In this document: positions 44,972 through 58,462 of the stretch, one piece after another
Layout: every line of letters begins with the position of its first letter
Numbering within the stretch: the stretch's first letter is position 1
Assembly (NCBI GenBank): GCA_011033025.1
Contig: WFMF01000028.1
Coordinates: 620,001-684,000 of the forward strand
Source of the DNA: Beroe forskalii
Taxonomy: Eukaryota > Ctenophora > Nuda > Beroida > Beroidae
DNA length: 64,000 bases
Direction: 5' to 3'
The notes under the pieces: model-generated
Told to the model about the DNA's origin: nothing
Database searches by the model: none
Seen by the model: only the letters and a program-made list of their open reading frames with translations
Made by a program: the position numbers and the translations under genes

Positions 44972-47047
44972 TGCTTCTTCAGAAATCCTATTCAGGCTTA
45001 GAGGTTAACTCTAATTCAATTGCAAGTTGCCAAGTTAATATTGAAAGTATTCGAATTTTCACCCACCTCATTATATTATACGCCCTTTAAGTCTCCACTG
45101 AGGTCACCGAGACATGAAGCAAATGTAAAATAGTGAGGAATATTTTTCAAATATTTGTCAATTTTATTTATTTTCCTTTTAAATATAAGTTTATTTTCGT
45201 ATATAATAGACGTACAGCCAATAATTTATTTAAATCTAATATATCCCGCCTATGTTAATATTTTAATTGCTCAATTAACACCACTATCTCACCCTGGGGT
45301 TAAGTCAGCTTCTGAAATAACACACCCTTTCTGTTACAGTTGCTCTTCCGAGACTAATTTAGGGGGTACTAGATTAATGGTATATTGGCAGACTGGATAT
45401 GGTATTTGATCAGGACCGTTATTTTTACATTTTTACATCCAATTCATGCTCATTTCATGGATGAAAGAATTTGAAATGAAGTTCATGGAATCTGCAATAT
45501 TATCATATCGATATCATAGATTCATAGAATCTATTTTTGTTCATTTTAAACACATTGTTTATATCACGTTAACTTGTTTTTGGTGAAAAATCGCAAAAAT
45601 GTTGATCTTCAAATCACTTTAAGTATAACTAATGAAATAGGAATAAAAGATGAATGAGATTATGTTTTGGAATAAAATGCTATTGGGTGCATGAAAGGTT
45701 GTCATTACCCGCTAGAACAAAGATTAAGTTGAACCGTCAATTTTCATTGGAGAGTGGTGACATGAAAGTGGTTCTCTTCTTGTTGCCTCTTTTCTCAAGA
45801 TGGAACAACCACGTTCATTGAACGTTCATTGAACGTGGTTCTTCTTCTGAGTCGTGACTTCTTTACACAGGAAAGATAATGACATGCCACCACTTCACGA
45901 CTTTGTGCTATGATAATGACATGCCACCACTTCACGACTACATCCAATCTTCAAAGTTCAGACACAACATATCTGATAAAAGTTAGTCAGTAAAATTGGA
46001 TTTAATTTGTAGGTGCTGAGGTATGTGCGCTTCATGATTTGATATCATATATAGACCTTAACTTGAAGTAGCATGAATATCTTTGAAATTGATTTAGAGC
46101 ACGTTTTTTGAATTTTTGAATCGATTTATAATTCTTGAAAAAAATATTTTTCTCACTTTCTAACGCCGATGTAATCTGTCGCACATTGTATTAGACCAAA
46201 CCTTTTCGAGATTTATCGACACTGAAATTTCTTAACCCGTGTTGAATGCGCAGTTCGAGGTGGTAATCAGCATATCAGAACTCCAACCATAGCCGATAGT
46301 TTTTACACGGACATTTGGTCCGACGGTCCGTAGATGTAAAACATTTAAGCTCACGACATTTCATCTTAGGACACTTCATCTCCCTGTCGTGACCCTAACC
46401 ATAACCCTAACTGTATCTGGAACACTTAGAAATCGGGATATTCAAGTATTCAATTTTAAATCGTGGAAAGAAAAATCTAGCCGAAAATTTCGAATTTTTG
46501 TTGAAAATTTGAAGTTTCAGGATCAAACCGACTCCTAGACTGAACCCTGGTGTCCCCAGAAGGGGTTCAAAAGGGGATTAGTGAGAGGTCACCAGGGGGC
46601 CATTGGTATACTTTAATACCGATTTTTACATGACATTTGATTGCGTGAGAATTATAAATCAAATGAAATTAGAATTGTTTGCGGACCAATCTGCATAGAA
46701 ATGGCTGGAGTCGACACTCCACAGTTTAAACCACGCGGCCTTTGTTCTATTGAAAGGGGCGACTCATACATCGTCACGATTACACAAAACTGACTTAAAT
46801 AGTATTGAAATAATAGGAAATCTTGCAGAAATACAGACTACAATTTTCGCGTGACGAATTATTTTCTGTAAATATGCAGCCATAATTAAGTCATAAAACG
46901 TAAGTGCGAGCCAAACGGAAAATATTTAGTCGGAGACATGGAAAGTGGAGGTTTTAGCGAGCGATTTGTTCTGTGTATCGACCATCCAGTGATATTAAGT
47001 ACCGTCCTACGAAATACGAGACTGCAAATGGAAAACCGTGCTTTTCA
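44972..47047. other. No gene recognised
   Basis: AT-rich. Contains a direct repeat of 28 bp (45876 and 45913) that looks like a decayed CRE module (TGACATG in place of TGACGTC, 37-bp spacing) and a telomere-like CCCTAACCATAACCCTAAC near 46383. Confidence 0.5.
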
Positions 47048-47179
47048 TGACGTCATGATCGCGGTTTAATGTGAGGATATCACCTAACGGTCCCATTATA
47101 CGCAGGGGACCCTTAATCAAAGCTTTATTATTGTTCACTTTCTGAACCATGTCTCAAACCTTGTATCATCACCGATCAT

Positions 47180-47225
47180 CCTTACACCAGCCTTACACCA
47201 GCCTTACACCAGCCTTACACCAGCC
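47180..47225. repeat. 11-bp tandem repeat CTTACACCAGC
   Basis: Four copies in a row. Confidence 0.9.
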
Positions 47226-47246
47226 CAGCAAGGAAAATAGCAGGTT

Positions 47247-47326
47247 ATTAACGCAATAATTCACACTTCCAACCTTGATAATGACGTCACCTTGACAATG
47301 ACGTCATCATACACCATGGTTAGTGT
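47247..47326. promoter_or_regulatory. CRE-pair modules, one degenerate side
   Basis: ATTAACGC at 47247 pairs with TGACGTCA at 47282 (35 bp); additional TGACGTCA at 47299 and TGACGTCT at 47326. Confidence 0.4.
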
Positions 47327-47699
47327 GACGTCTCATTTAGTCACTAATTATTTTATCTGTGTTAGACTTCCATCAATCGTTTAGAACGAGTTTAGGAATT
47401 TACTCTGTAAACCTTTGTTCTTGACGGAGTGAGGTAGTGCTAGGGTGTTCTAACGTTTAGTGTAAACTAGACCCTGGGTTTACGGCCCCAAAGTTCCCTT
47501 TAGAGACAGTTCTTCAACCTTCAAAGGAAATATAAACAGACTCCAAACTCCCAGTTCATGCAATGTGGAGGCGAAACTCCGTGTACTGTTTCGTTTTTCA
47601 GTTTCTACCCCAGATCAGTTCAAAGTTTCAAGTCACGTGACTAAGTCGGCACAATTCCAATGCGTCGAGTTTAATGCTTATAGAAGTATGTTGTAGAGA

Positions 47700-49690
47700 T
47701 TATAGAGATGAAGGTGTGTCTTATTAACTGTCTTATTGGTATTTGTACAAGTGCCAGACTGCCAGTGCTAAATCCTGTTTCATTGCTTTTCAGCTTATGA
47801 CAAGCAATGAAAATCAATGATTATGGAAGGAGCAAATAATTGCTGGCTGCTGGGAAATGTAAAGTGGTGATTTCGGTTCCTGAATTAGAACTAAGTAAGT
47901 CCTTCAGATGATTGTCGCTCAGTTTTTACACGTTTATAGTGTTTTTGAAATTCTATTTACAGCTGTCTGTACTAAAATAGGTGTTTTGACCAAAAATAGG
48001 ATAAGGAACGTTTTTACTGATGCGATAGTATATTGAAGTCATTTATTTATGGCTTTTACTGTGAATGTTCTACCGCCCCCTCCCTGGCAAACAGGGGGAC
48101 GGGGGCTTGAAAACCCTAATTTTCATTTTGAAGTTTTTCAAATCTTACAGAGCTTATTGAAATATTTAATACGAGACTCGAAAATTGCGATCTTCGCAAA
48201 CCACTGCATGCGCTGGCAAACGTATGTATCAATATTATAAGGAAACGGGCCCGCTACAATTTTTAGCACTTGTTTACCGGCTTGTTTAAAATAGAAATAA
48301 TGTTAAGATAACAGCAAGAACAGATTTTTGGTAAGCTACTAATAAACTAGGTTGTATAAGCCTAGTCTCAATCTCATTACACTGATCAGATGAAAAACAA
48401 CAGCTAGCTTGAAATGTAACTATGTAAGGTATTATTGATACCAAAGTTCTGAGGTACTTAGGAGCTCGATACATAGACACAATTTTCAGACTCAAAGATA
48501 ATCTCGACTCCTAGTGACTGAGACACAAAGAAATATCCCACATATTCATGGTGTAGTAAAGCATATATTGCTAAACTCTAAAGATGCTGCAATTAATGCG
48601 TCAAGTATCTTAGAACGGACGAAGGGTACCGCCAGAGCTATTTAAGAATAACGTCATTATAATAGTTCATTGGAGTTGGGATCAATTTTAGGCTTTTAGT
48701 TGGAGGAAGTTAAATAAAAACTGCCGTCTGCGAGTGGTAAGGAATTCAAAAGCATATAGATTTCTAAATGTAAAAAGTAATTCGATTAATTAATTCTACA
48801 GTTGTAAAAATGAATATTACGTCTGCAAAATTATAGTTTTGAACTCTGAAAGTCTGGAAGCCAGTCGAAAGAATTGAAAGAGTATTGGGAATGATTTAAA
48901 TAAATGACCCTAAATATTATGCGCTGCCTAAGCTTGCCTTTTAAATTTTCTAGGAAATTGTCCTGAAGTTAAATCCTTTCATTGGTATAACAGGGTAACT
49001 AAGACAATTAAGCCGTAATTAGCGCTGATCATAATATTAGAGCAGGTACATTGAAAGATCGTTTATGTCAAATTAAGTCTTAATTATTAATTATTGAGAA
49101 TAGGTGTGAAATAGTTTAAAGTTTTTATTCAAAAAAGACTTAAATTTCACATAGTTTTGTGTTTCATTGAATTTTCTCACTTTTGCAGATTTTTATAATT
49201 TTCTTAACCAGTCTACTATATGAGCTCGAACACTCTTTAATCGCGTATGATTTTTCACTGACTAGAGGTACGAATTTAAAAGTTAAAATGTACTTCATGC
49301 CAAATCATCATGTAATCTAATGTGAGAAGCAACAGTTTAAAAGATTCTCTCTTTAAAAAGGCTAGGATTATATGAATCTTCTCATTTCTGACCCATAATC
49401 TTATAAAATAGCAACTTATAGCTCAAACTATTCGGCTTTTATTAAGTGCGGCATTCATAACATCATAATTACATAACGAGGTCCGTAACCGTAAATCCGA
49501 GTCTGTAAGGTATTGGACCAAAAATAGCGACTTATTGTCCTCATTGATACTATTTTTATTGTATTCTTATTGTTTTTGTATTTCAATCTACATACCACAG
49601 TACAGAAGTGCTGTGATTTGATCCGTTCATACTTCATATGTCTGTGTTATACCTTCGTACTTCGAGGGTATTATCAGTTAAAAATACGCG
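47700..49690. other. No gene recognised
   Basis: AT-rich, short ORFs only. A weak CRE-like site (TAACGTCA) stands at 48649 with a decayed partner. Confidence 0.5.
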
Positions 49691-50090
49691 CCAGGCGATG
49701 ACGTCATAATCTTAGCTCAATGCACTAAGTTCCAGGATGTTAAATACGTGAAATATCGCGAAAAAGTACGGCGTATTAGCTTCCGAAGAAAAGTGCGCGT
49801 ATTTTTCTCACAATACGTGGCTTAGAAATCTCAACACGGAGTCTGAATAGAGGTTATTAAATACGTGAAAAAGTACGCGCGCATGGGCTATCAACTACAA
49901 TCAAACGATGGTATCGAAAACACTTCGAGTGCGCGCGCGACCTTAACGTGTCAACACCAGTTATTCTAAATTTTAAGCAGTTTCAAAATTGAAGGTGAAA
50001 AAGGTTCGACAGTTTCTGCCAAAAAAAGCGTATTTTGTATTTTTTGCCTTATCTTTAAAAATTCGTATTTAACAACCTTGACTAAGTTGA

Positions 50091-50168
50091 TGACGTCATT
50101 ATCATAGAGCAATGTAGCAAGTTAATGACGTTATTATCATATCTCAATGCACTAAGTTGACGACGTCT
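50091..50168. promoter_or_regulatory. Triple CRE-type module, 35-bp period
   Basis: TGACGTCA at 50091, TGACGTTA at 50126, CGACGTCT at 50161. Interiors ATCATAGAGCAATG and ATCATATCTCAATG with AAGTTRA before the next octamer. Confidence 0.55.
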
Positions 50169-51944
50169 TGAGGCATCTGTCTTTCGTGTTTCTAATCTTA
50201 GCAAGTAGTGCTTAGTACCTTGTGAAGAATAATTGGAAAATATGTGTTGTTGTCAGTGTTTAACAAAAAATTGTAATTTTGTTAGTTAAGTATATTATTT
50301 ACTTTTATTGCTTTACTATACTGTATAATTGTTTCGAGCCTCATATTCTGATGCTCGTGTATCGTTCTGCTATCGACTGTTTTAAGATCGCTGGAGCAGT
50401 GGCCCTTCACTAACCCATGGGCCAATGGTAGCACTTTGTCTTCCTGTCTTTGCATTTCTGTCTTTGCATTATCCATCCTTCCATCCATGTTGTTTTATTC
50501 AATCAATGCATAAACAATAAAGCTTAAACTTTTAACGGAAGAAAGTATGATAGTTTTCATCAAAACCTCATTTAAATGGCTAAAATCAAGGCTAGAAGGT
50601 GAGAGCAACTCACTATGTAAAACTTTCACAAGCTCGTTTGCAACCCCTAATTTTGATTTATAAGGGTGTATTTTAAGTATGACATAATGCTTTGAAGAGC
50701 TGTTTAGTCCTTGTAATTGTTCCCATTACCAGATAGCGTTGGGAATCACAAGAACTATTATTAGACCATTTGGAGGTTGTAATAGGTTACGAAGGTAGGA
50801 AAACTATAATCTTTATAGGCGCAACCCTGCACCCAGCTCTTAGCATTCTGGCTACGTAAAACGAGCAAAAAACAAGCGACACGGGTCGTGTTGCGAGTTC
50901 GGGAAGTGAGAATCGTTCTGAAATTTCCGAGTCGCGTGGCACCACGTACTTGTTATGCTTTTTCATTAGAGTCACGTACGTTCAAATGGTGGTCGTGTGG
51001 AAATTTAAGGAGGTGGTCTCAGAGTTAGCCGCGATTACTAGATCAATAATGATTATATTACTAATAATTATTATTTTACTAGAATCATAACAATACGAAG
51101 CAGCTAAAATTAAATCTAGAATAAAATAAATGCTTAGCAATCTCCATTTGGACTTACTAGCACGTTCTGGACGGCCGTGCAAAAATAGAAAAAGTTGAAT
51201 TCAAAAACTGACACTAAGAAATTTATGAAACTTTCCAAGGCATTGATCAACATTAATTCTGAGGAGTTATTGTAAAGATCAATGGAGCCTTTTTTAAAAA
51301 AATGCAAAAATAGAAAAAAGCAAATAATTCAAAAACTGGCTCTTAGAAATTTACGAAATTTAGAAATTCATGAAACTGACAAGTAAATTTAGCAAAGTTT
51401 CTTCAAATTTTTAAGTACCATTTTTGAATAATTCGGCTTTTTCGACTTTTGCATTTTGAAAAATTTCCTTGCGTTTAAAACTAAAACTGTTATCACAATT
51501 AGCCTTAACTCCTGAGAAAAGTTTATAATGGCAAATTAGTAGAAGTGGTAAGCTTCAGCCGATTACAAGGTGTTGATGATGAATTATGCGATTGCTTGTT
51601 CACACGAATAGTGAATACTATGTTAATAAGCAGAAATGTCCGATGTTCCCAATATCAAAGCCTGCAAATAGAGAAAGTACTACTGGCAACCTCACCTTTT
51701 ACGTTAATGGCGGGGAAGTGCAAGTATTAACAACTGCATAACCCATTACTTACTAATACTCTTATACTCTTATACTTAGCACTGCTTAAAACAAGTCGGG
51801 AGGACCATAAGGCGAATATTATGTGTCAAATTACCATTTAGAGAGGAAGAAGCAAATAGCAAAGTAAAACCATAAGTAAACTAAACTGCTTATGTAAAAT
51901 TCTAAGGCCGTACTATAGCAATCTGAGTTATGAAACTCCCGGAT

Positions 51945-52050
51945 TCTCACCCGGGTTCAACCCGGGGGTTATCTTGGGCTCTGAACCCCGGGTTTAATCC
52001 GGGGGTAAACTTGGGCTCTGTACCTGGGTTCGGCCCGGGGGTTAACTTGG
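51945..52050. repeat. CCCGGGTT tandem repeat
   Basis: Three units of about 45 bp, each with a CCCGGGTTYRRYCCGGGGGTT hairpin followed by CTTGGGCTCTGAA. Confidence 0.85.
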
Positions 52051-52262
52051 GCTCTGAAAAAAATACATAGACCCGATCCTGTCGGGTCTATCCTGAGGGC
52101 ACAACCCTAGGGGCTAGAGATGTATTCGGTTTATACCCAGCATACCCGCAGCCCAAAAGGCAAACGTCTAAACCAATTTGGTCTTAACCAATATGGGCCC
52201 GAATAGGCAAGTGTCTATGTATCACATAGATACCGATGAAAACGTCCTAGAGTTCTGATTTA

Positions 52263-52670
52263 TTATGCACCTTCCAGGCATGTTTTTGCTATGCATTCAA
52301 AAACCCCGTAGGCACCAGGGTACCGTGCGCAATAAATTATTACGCACTGAAGTGCCAAAATCAGGCTTTATTACGCACTGTAGGTCATAATATTTTATTA
52401 TGGTGTGCGTAATAATTTATTTCGCACAGTCGACCCAGTTGTAGCTTCATATCATAGATTAAAACATTTCCTTGTGTTTGAAATTATCCCCTTTTTACGA
52501 GTAATTACGGTGCATAATTCAGTTTAATAACTCGTAAAAATTGCAAACCTCTGCAATAAAAACCTCGGCCTTCGGCGTCGGTTCTTAATGCGATATAACA
52601 CACTCGGGCCCTCGGCCCTCGTGTGTTATATCAAGGTTAGCAATTTTTACTCGTTACTAAACCCTTCAAT
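52263..52670. mobile_element. 410-bp element, copy 3
   Basis: Third copy with the same ends and the same hairpins, outside the duplication and very similar to copy 1. Confidence 0.85.
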
Positions 52671-53189
52671 GGTATCGGGAATCACAGGATGTTTTCGAAA
52701 GGTTCTTATGTAAACCACAATATGATAAGTTGATACCCTCTTACTTGAGAGCTGAAAACTGTGCGGGGGCGTTTAAATCCCTCGTATAACGTGTAAACCT
52801 GAACCTCTACTCCTGACAACAGATCAGTAGTCACATTCCTCCATCACAAAGTCGTGTTAACATACATGAACACAGAATAAAGTAGTGGTTGAGGTAATTG
52901 TCTTAGCTCAAAGTGTGCGTTGGTGACGTCTACATTTGCCTATTATTCGCACACGGGGGTTAAACCAAATCTAATATTCTCAATTTCATAACATACTTTA
53001 ATACTTAAATAGCGATCCTATGTCAGATTGACGAGAATAAAATATGTGAATACTGAATATGTCACATGGGAAATCTGACGTATAAGATCATTCTAGAAGC
53101 GCTCGCTCTACTTTGGTTTAGACTCAGTTTAGTGGTTTCAAATCCTTTACTGTGATAGATTCTAGTGATATTTTGATTTATTTGATAAC

Positions 53190-53335
53190 CTTTGTGATAA
53201 CTTTTGTGAAAACTGATAACGTTTTAGATAAGTGATAACGTTCTAGATAAGGGGTAACTCTTGTGATAAGGGTTAACTCTTGTGATAAGGGATAACTCTT
53301 GAGATAAGTGATAACGCTTGTGAGGTTGTCTATTG
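53190..53335. repeat. GATAAC(T/G)CTTGTGATAAG tandem repeat
   Basis: Six or seven imperfect units of 19-22 bp built on GTGATAAC and TTGTGATAAG. Confidence 0.85.
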
Positions 53336-54030
53336 AAATAAACTGCGGAATCAAGGAATCACGAAATGTTCAATACATAAAGCAAACGCAATGTAAAAGC
53401 ATACGCAATGTCAGCGAATAATCTCAAATCACGGTGATAGAATGATGCTTGACATCGACTTAAATCCCCTAATTCGGGGAAATTAATTTCAGCGAATTTC
53501 ACTACTCGTATTGATTAGTTTTACCTAATCTATCTGATCAAATATGGGAATAAGATGGATGATATGTTCTCATTTTCGACAATAGCGACAGTGGTTCGCC
53601 CATTTCGACTGCTTAGTGCTTATCATAATGAATCAATTTCAGACGATGGGTCCACTTAAGATAGTACTATGCTGTTTTAAAAACCAACCAAATTTAATGA
53701 ATATTGAGATCGAATATTAAATAAGAGGTATTTAAACAAAATATGATTTTGTTAATGTCTTAATATGGGTTGGAAACCTATAACTTTTATTATGAAGATT
53801 AAATAACTCAGATTTTGATTCTTAAATTAATGACGTCTGGAAATTCTTAAATTAATGACGTCTGGAATCATAACTGAAACACCAAAATCAAGTAAATTTC
53901 GAAAATGAATGATTTATTCGTATAAACGCACATTAAAGTTATGGAGTCCCTAATTCTCTGAACTAGATTGGGAAATGAAGTTAATTTCTAAGTAGTTCAA
54001 CGCGGCTCCCATTAACTCCTATGACATTAA

Positions 54031-54073
54031 CCAATCAGCGCACGAGCTGACTATAAACTCTCTCACGGATTGG
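54031..54073. promoter_or_regulatory. CCAAT/ATTGG dyad, 38 bp
   Basis: CCAATCAGCGCACGAG at 54031 facing ATTGGCTGAT at 54069, the typical two-orientation NF-Y target. Confidence 0.45.
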
Positions 54074-54269
54074 CTGATTTCAAAATCGTCTAATGGGTTA
54101 GATAATCCAGTGTAAACTGTAAATACGCCGCCGCTACCGCTTAAAAAGCTCTGTGTATCTGGGATTTGGGAAGCTGTCTGTCCCATTTAACATCGTGCGT
54201 CACGTTCAGGATACCCTGCTTAGCAGTACTTCCGAAATAGATCTGACTAATGGGGCGCAATCCCACCTA

Positions 54270-54520
54270 TGCAAATCGCCGAGTCGGCGCCTATAGACGC
54301 CTATAATTTTTCATAGGCGCCGATTTTTTTCACCGCTTTTAGGCACCTACAGGTGCCGAAAGTGAACGTTTTTCACTTTATATGTAATTATCGGTGGCTA
54401 TAGGCGGTAAAAAAACGTAGGCCGATAAGCGGTGCATAACGCTTATCGCCGATGATCGCCGATAAATTAAAAAAATCATTTTCGGCGCCTATTAGCGGTG
54501 AAATTTTGGTGATGTTTTTG
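54270..54520. repeat. Nested short inverted repeats (GGCGCCTAT)
   Basis: GGCGCCTATAGACGCCTATA, CATAGGCGCC, GGCACCTACAGGTGCC and several GCCGATAAGCGG / CGCTTATCGCC pairs. A probable foldback remnant. Confidence 0.7.
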
Positions 54521-54943
54521 GTTATATACCCTAGTAGCATTTAAAAAACTTAAAATAATAATTGTACAATAATACAATTACAATTACTTATTGCTATTGG
54601 ACTATTGGAGCATAAGGGAGAATTCTAATGGACACTAACCTTTTTTTTTTTCGTTTTTGAATACTCCATGTGATAAATGAGGATAAGAATCTTCTAAAAT
54701 GCTCCGAAATCGGGCACTGACTTATATAAAAGGTTAACTCGGTTTTAATGAAATGATAAGTTCATAGCAGCTGAAGAACGTACAAGGCGTGCCCTAAAAC
54801 AAGATATAGTTAGAATTGGATACAAGATCATTCACCCTAAATTGCAAATGAATCATGATATCACGACCTACTACACCTGTTTAATACTTTGATAGCAGAG
54901 AGAACATATCATGAACCACTCTGACCTGAGACTTGAGGTGGTA

Positions 54944-54986
54944 TGACGTCATCATCACAGCTCAAAGTGGTAAGTTGATGATGTTT
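54944..54986. promoter_or_regulatory. CRE-pair module (35 bp), one side decayed
   Basis: TGACGTCA at 54944, TGATGTTT at 54979. Interior TCATCACAGCTCAAAGTG and AAGTTGA match the consensus best of all copies. Confidence 0.5.
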
Positions 54987-55154
54987 CCCACCCTAAGGTT
55001 CATCTGATAAATTACTCAGCATTCAATAAGCATATCTCGAATCTTGATTAATTGAAATATCAAGATATAAACTTATCTTGGGGATTATATCATCTGAGTA
55101 TGAGTACTTAATTCTGAGAATTTATCTGCACACCTTAAACCCGCTTGTGATTGA

Positions 55155-55207
55155 CCAATCTGCGCGAGAGTTGACATGAACTCACGTGGACATCTTGTTC
55201 AAATTGG
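55155..55207. promoter_or_regulatory. CCAAT/ATTGG dyad, 48 bp
   Basis: CCAATCTGCGCGAGAG at 55155, ATTGG at 55203, and a further ATTGG at 55222. Ten bases, one helical turn, more than the 38-bp dyads. Confidence 0.4.
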
Positions 55208-55751
55208 TGCCAGTGCCGCGGATTGGTAGATATCTCAATTGATTGTTTTTGGGGTTTTTTGTTTTTTAGGTGCAAAATCCACAGGCCACGCGTCACCGCT
55301 TGCACGAGTGACGGTGGCAGCTCTCCATTGCAAAGAGGTCTGCTTGGATTGTGTGATATTATCTTGATAAGGAATATCTCTGTTATCTGTATGCTCTACA
55401 TACCAGTTCATTCCATGGCTATCTTGTGTGTAATTGCTGATATCTTAGTACCTTGTCCGTTTTCAATTAACAAACACAGTACAAAGTGGCAGTGATTCGA
55501 TCAACTCTATTGACGATCCTATTGGTAATTCATTTACTCAATGATACCAATTCAAATACCAATTCACTCTATAAACACAGTTCATTTCATGTCATGTCAG
55601 TCCTAACATCTTGTCCTAAATACCTGTTTATAACCTGCCAACTCCTGCTGAGATTAGATTATATCTAAACTTTAGTAGTGATCTTCATAACCTAATATTC
55701 TAAACATGCTGCGTGGGAGAGTGCCTTTACCCACGCCGGCTCCCGGCTAAA

Positions 55752-55794
55752 CCAATCACCGCGCAGTATCACACAAACCGCGCGGTGTGATTGG
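55752..55794. promoter_or_regulatory. CCAAT/ATTGG dyad, 38 bp
   Basis: CCAATCACCGCGC at 55752 and GCGCGGTGTGATTGG ending 55794, a long inverted repeat. Confidence 0.5.
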
Positions 55795-56827
55795 TCGAGC
55801 CTGGACACGCTGTGGGTAAACTGATATAGAGCTGTCAAGCCACTTCCTCCGCAAAACCACCACTCCTACTCCGGATCATGACATCACAAGCCCTCCACTA
55901 CACTCTACTAGTCAGCATATGTCCTCAAGGAAAGCCTTTATAATGTGTAGCAGCATTATCCTATCTTAATTCTTAGACCTGTTCTGCGGTAGAAAGCTCT
56001 TGTACGTTTAAATGGCTCTGTGGTTAGACTTGACATGATCACATGATGTAGAATTAGAATTATTAGAATTATGTAGTGACTTCTACTCTTCCTGGGAAGA
56101 ATGTTGTAAGGACCTTATTTCATTAGTTCTTTATATTCCTTCCCTTTTAAAGTTTTATCTGACTCCCTCAAGTTACGGAAATTGATTAACTTCTTATGTT
56201 CGATGAACAAAACCGTGGCAGAACCTTGGAATGGCGAATTTTTTGAAAACTGCCAAATTTGGTCAGCGTTGGAGTGATTTGTCACATTAAAATTGGGTAG
56301 AATTTAACTTGACGGAAGAAGTGTGGCTCACGTGGGCCTCTATTTTTGTGGACTTAATTTAGTCTTGAAATGGCAGATTTTTCAAAATCCGCCAAATTTG
56401 GTACTTCATAAGTATGTAACCTAAAGTTACACCGTTATGGGGATGATTCTATATCCTCATCAGACTCTCCCTCCATTCATGGCTATTGCCAATCCCTCCA
56501 AACGTTGACTGAACATTTTCTGGAGTTGGTACGAGTTGCGCACGTTATTTTTAGCGTTCCGAAATCGAGGTCATACTTTTTGTTAGTTTAATGATTAATC
56601 TCGTATGTTCGTTCAGTCTAAAATCTCAGATTCTTTGATTTCATTAGAATATTTTGGTATTTCCAGACATTAACATCTGACCATAACTGACAAATTGTAG
56701 CTTAATAAACAGATTTATATGATCAAGTTTAAATCCACGAGGGAAACATTTAATTGTTAAAATATTCCTCCCCAGTGAATTCATATAATGCAGAGCATAT
56801 ATGATACTCGTGTCTATTATATGCAGT

Positions 56828-56870
56828 CTACGTCATCAACGCACCACTTTGTGCTCTGATAATGACGTCA
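56828..56870. promoter_or_regulatory. CRE-pair module (35 bp)
   Basis: CTACGTCA at 56828 and TGACGTCA at 56863. Interior TCAACGCACCACTTTGTG, then CTGATAA. Confidence 0.55.
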
Positions 56871-57411
56871 TCCCTTACCGCCAATTTCCTCTGTGCACAT
56901 ATTAATATATTATGTAATTACAAAATCAGTGCTACGCTTCAAATTTACTCCTGATTATTGCGGTGTGCTTTCAGCTACCTTATTCTGAAATACTGTTCTT
57001 GTTTGGGGTAAATCTTATTCTGCATTCGCTCCAAATCATCAATATATACTCTATAGTTTTTTCCTTAACTTTGTGTTGATTTATCGCTAATCACAGTTCA
57101 ACTTATGTAAATTTCAGAATCGGAGCTTCTGAGGAAGTTCGATGATTCAAATTTGAGTATTTGGGACTGTCGGAATACTGCTTCCTATCACTCATCTAAT
57201 AAAGTTTAAAATTTCTCACTAATTTTGCTTCTGTTTTTGATTTTTCAAGATCTACCCATCATGTAAAGCTATGTGAATTATTAATTGAAGTATTAAGCAC
57301 ATTTACCGTTTCTTACTTGAAATCCTGAATGTTTTTAAAAACTTTGTTTAATCCCCGGGTGCGTGATTGCTGTTCTTGGCACGTATTTACCCCATCTAAA
57401 CATAACCGGTT

Positions 57412-57454
57412 AAACGTCATCAACTTACCATATTGTGTTATAATAATGACGTCA
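57412..57454. promoter_or_regulatory. CRE-pair module (35 bp)
   Basis: AAACGTCA at 57412 and TGACGTCA at 57447. Interior TCAACTTACCATATTGTG, then ATAA. Confidence 0.5.
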
Positions 57455-58238
57455 TCTTAGCCACCTATATTTCTCGTTGGAGCAAACTATAAACACTAGT
57501 GAATGAACAAATCAGCAAATCCCCGGGATGGATTTTACTTTTGTAGGACTTCAAAACAGTTGAAAACGAGAAAACATTGCAGTAGAATGGCCTTGAAGTT
57601 TGCCGATCAAACAATCAATGAGAACCAGTAATTAACGGTAGGTGGTACAGGGGGATTCCTGCATGCATACTGTGATGCCATCTTTGCACTTTCGCAGAGC
57701 CTCAAGCCTGCCTGGGAATGTAAGGTTCACTGGGTACTTCTAGAATTATACGATTTCACACGGCCTCTAAAAATATACCATTTGACAGTGTCAACTTCTC
57801 ACTGTACAAGCAATAGTTGAAACATGGTTTGACTAGGGTGACATTATTCGCTGGCCCCTATAGATATCAAGACTCGTCATAATATTGACGGAATATTAGT
57901 GCATTAAAATTAGACCAATCAGCACACAGGGTTTATACTTAGTGCTGCTCGGTCTAGCCCTAAAGTGCAGTAAAGAAACATTTCAAGGCCATGATACTAT
58001 TCGCGTAAGGTTGTGACTGGAACTTTTAAATCTTAAATGCATTGTAACTGTCAAAGATTGGCAAAATAGTATACATGAAGTAGAATTGTTAATAAAGCAA
58101 GCAATAATATCTTCCCAAGCCTTTTCATCAATGCATAAAACTTTTATATTATGCTACATCGGGTCTGTCAATAAAGCAATAAAATGAGAGAATAAACTAT
58201 TGTTTTACAATTCTAATAGCCAGACTATGAGGTTAAGA

Positions 58239-58281
58239 TGTCGTCATTATCACAGCACAACCTAATAAGTTACTGACGTTT
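58239..58281. promoter_or_regulatory. CRE-pair module (35 bp), reverse sense
   Basis: TGTCGTCA at 58239 and TGACGTTT at 58274. Interior TTATCACAGCACAACC and AAGTTAC. Confidence 0.5.
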
Positions 58282-58419
58282 AACCGCCTAGTTTTCCCAG
58301 TGAGGGGTTTAAAATGTTCCCGATCAGCGTGGGCCACCACAGTGTGATCCCATTGATGTTGTTTATCAACTATAAAATAAAGCTTTCTCTGGTGCCAGTT
58401 AACAACCCCCGCACGCACT

Positions 58420-58462
58420 CTGCCGCATCATTTCCTCATTTTAAGGCATGATAATGACGTCA
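58420..58462. promoter_or_regulatory. CRE-pair module (35 bp), one side decayed
   Basis: CTGCCGCA at 58420 and TGACGTCA at 58455, with ATCATTTCCTCATTTTAAGG and GATAA between. Confidence 0.4.
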
